DNA of 6,359 bases from an uncultured Armatimonadota bacterium (GTDB lineage Bacteria; Armatimonadota; Fimbriimonadia; Fimbriimonadales; Fimbriimonadaceae): contig CAMLEL010000148.1 in the NCBI GenBank assembly GCA_946478935.1, forward strand, positions 1 to 6,359, given 5' to 3'. The notes under the pieces are model-generated. The model was not told the DNA's origin. It saw only the letters and a list, made by a program, of their open reading frames with translations, and ran no database searches. The position numbers and the translations under genes are program-made. Shown piece after piece: positions 5,493 to 6,359 of this stretch; the stretch's first letter is position 1, and every line of letters begins with the position of its first letter.

Positions 5493-6359
5493 ATGAATGT
5501 CCTTCCAAACATCCTTCACGCCATTGGTAACACTCCGCTCATTAGATTGAACTCGATTGGCAGGGAGTACCCGGTCGAGATCCTCGCGAAATGCGAGTTC
5601 TTGAACCCTGGCGGATCAGTGAAAGACCGGATTGGGTGGTTCATGGTGGAGCAGGCTGAAAAAGAGGGCAGGATCAAGCCTGGCGACACGCTGATCGAAC
5701 CGACGAGTGGAAACACGGGCATTGGCCTCGCGATGGCGGCGGCGATTAAAGGCTATCGGTTGATCATCACGATGCCAGAAAAGATGAGCATGGAGAAGCA
5801 GTTGATGATGGAAGCGCTTGGCGCTGAAATTGTTCGGACGCCAACTGCCGCGGCTCATGATTCGCCGGATTCTAATTTTGGAGTCGCAGAAAGGCTTCGG
5901 CACGAGATTCCGAATGCGCATATTCTTGATCAGTTTGGGAATCCTAACAATCCGCAAGCTCATTACGAAACGACGGCAAGGGAGTTGATTGAACAGGCTG
6001 AGGGACGGATTGATTACTTCGTGTGCGGTGTAGGGACAGGCGGAACGATTGCCGGAGTTGCCAGACGGTTTCGGGAAGAAGTTCCGAACTGCAAAATCGT
6101 TGGCGTGGATCCCGAAGGATCGATTATCGGCGGAGGCGAACCAGGCGGTCCTTATCTCGTTGAGGGCATCGGCTACGATTTCATCCCGGACGTTTTGGAT
6201 CAATCTCTGGTGGACCGTTACGTCAAGACGAATGATGCAGTGTCTTTTAACCTCGCCCTAAGGTTAATTCGAGAGGAAGGCATGCTGGTCGGTGGGTCCA
6301 GCGGGTCTGCAATGCAGGGTGTGCTGGAGGTTGCCAAGGAGTGCAAAGGCGGGGAGCGG
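5493..6359 (+). CDS. cbs: Cystathionine beta-synthase, heme-less (C-terminus beyond window)
   Basis: This fold-type II PLP enzyme condenses serine and homocysteine to cystathionine, the first step of reverse transsulfuration. The 289 codons present cover the catalytic core: IGNTPLIRL (11-19), the PLP lysine K44 in GGSVKDR, the phosphate-binding or substrate loop TSGNTGIG (71-78), GTGGTIAG (181-188), VDPEGSI (205-211), EGIGYDFIP (224-232) and GGSSGS (267-272). MPEKMS (94-99), ALGAEIVRTPT (108-118) and the DSP plus HILDQ stretches are typical of beta-synthases and are closer to human CBS than to O-acetylserine sulfhydrylases. The N-terminal heme-binding domain of animal CBS is absent, as usual in bacteria. 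Whether a Bateman (CBS-pair) regulatory domain follows cannot be seen. The ATG at 5493 is the only start after an in-frame TAG at 5484-5486. AAAGGG lies 16 bases upstream, too far for a normal Shine-Dalgarno. Confidence 0.92.
   Translation, partial: MNVLPNILHAIGNTPLIRLNSIGREYPVEILAKCEFLNPGGSVKDRIGWFMVEQAEKEGRIKPGDTLIEPTSGNTGIGLAMAAAIKGYRLIITMPEKMSMEKQLMMEALGAEIVRTPTAAAHDSPDSNFGVAERLRHEIPNAHILDQFGNPNNPQAHYETTARELIEQAEGRIDYFVCGVGTGGTIAGVARRFREEVPNCKIVGVDPEGSIIGGGEPGGPYLVEGIGYDFIPDVLDQSLVDRYVKTNDAVSFNLALRLIREEGMLVGGSSGSAMQGVLEVAKECKGGER

Noticed and set aside
5616..6203. 195-codon minus-strand open frame
   Set aside because: Antisense to cystathionine beta-synthase; no recognisable motif.

Overview
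The window carries nine protein-coding genes and no RNA gene, insertion sequence, CRISPR array or long repeat that I can see. It is densely coding, with moderate G+C. The gene content (heme-less cystathionine beta-synthase, gamma-lyase-type PLP enzyme, thiol dioxygenase, YkuD transpeptidase with a signal peptide) fits a free-living aerobic bacterium. My only phylum guess is Armatimonadota or a similar under-sampled lineage, and it is weak. It rests on general protein flavour plus several -10-like hexamers placed almost directly against start codons.

Left part, 1-3229, all on the minus strand. Five genes run head to tail in transcription order: a small three-helix membrane protein (3229-2900), a SRAP/YedK-family abasic-site protein (2868-2230), a secreted L,D-transpeptidase (2228-1617), a MATE/MOP-superfamily membrane transporter (1576-218) and the start of a DUF6941-like protein (192 to beyond the window). 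The gaps are 31, 1, 40 and 25 bases, so the genes could form one operon. Two of the gaps (before SRAP and before the transporter) contain -10-like hexamers that could be internal promoters.

Right part, 3308-6359, is a sulfur amino acid locus. It holds a PLP-dependent cystathionine gamma-lyase/synthase (minus), a tiny membrane protein with a SHOCT-like tail (plus), a cysteine dioxygenase (minus) and a cystathionine beta-synthase cut off by the window end (plus). Taken together, beta-synthase and gamma-lyase would turn homocysteine and serine into cysteine (reverse transsulfuration). The dioxygenase would oxidise excess cysteine to cysteine sulfinate. The enzymes alternate in strand, so they are not one operon. 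They are joined by two divergent promoter regions (4508-4591 and 5397-5492) and one convergent junction with a single base between stop codons (4832).

Nothing here is clearly a new system. The points most worth checking are the shared 10-base promoter core in front of the SHOCT-like and dioxygenase genes, the repeated short-leader promoter layout, the eukaryote-like Cys-Tyr pair in the dioxygenase, and an 18-residue insertion in the gamma-lyase.
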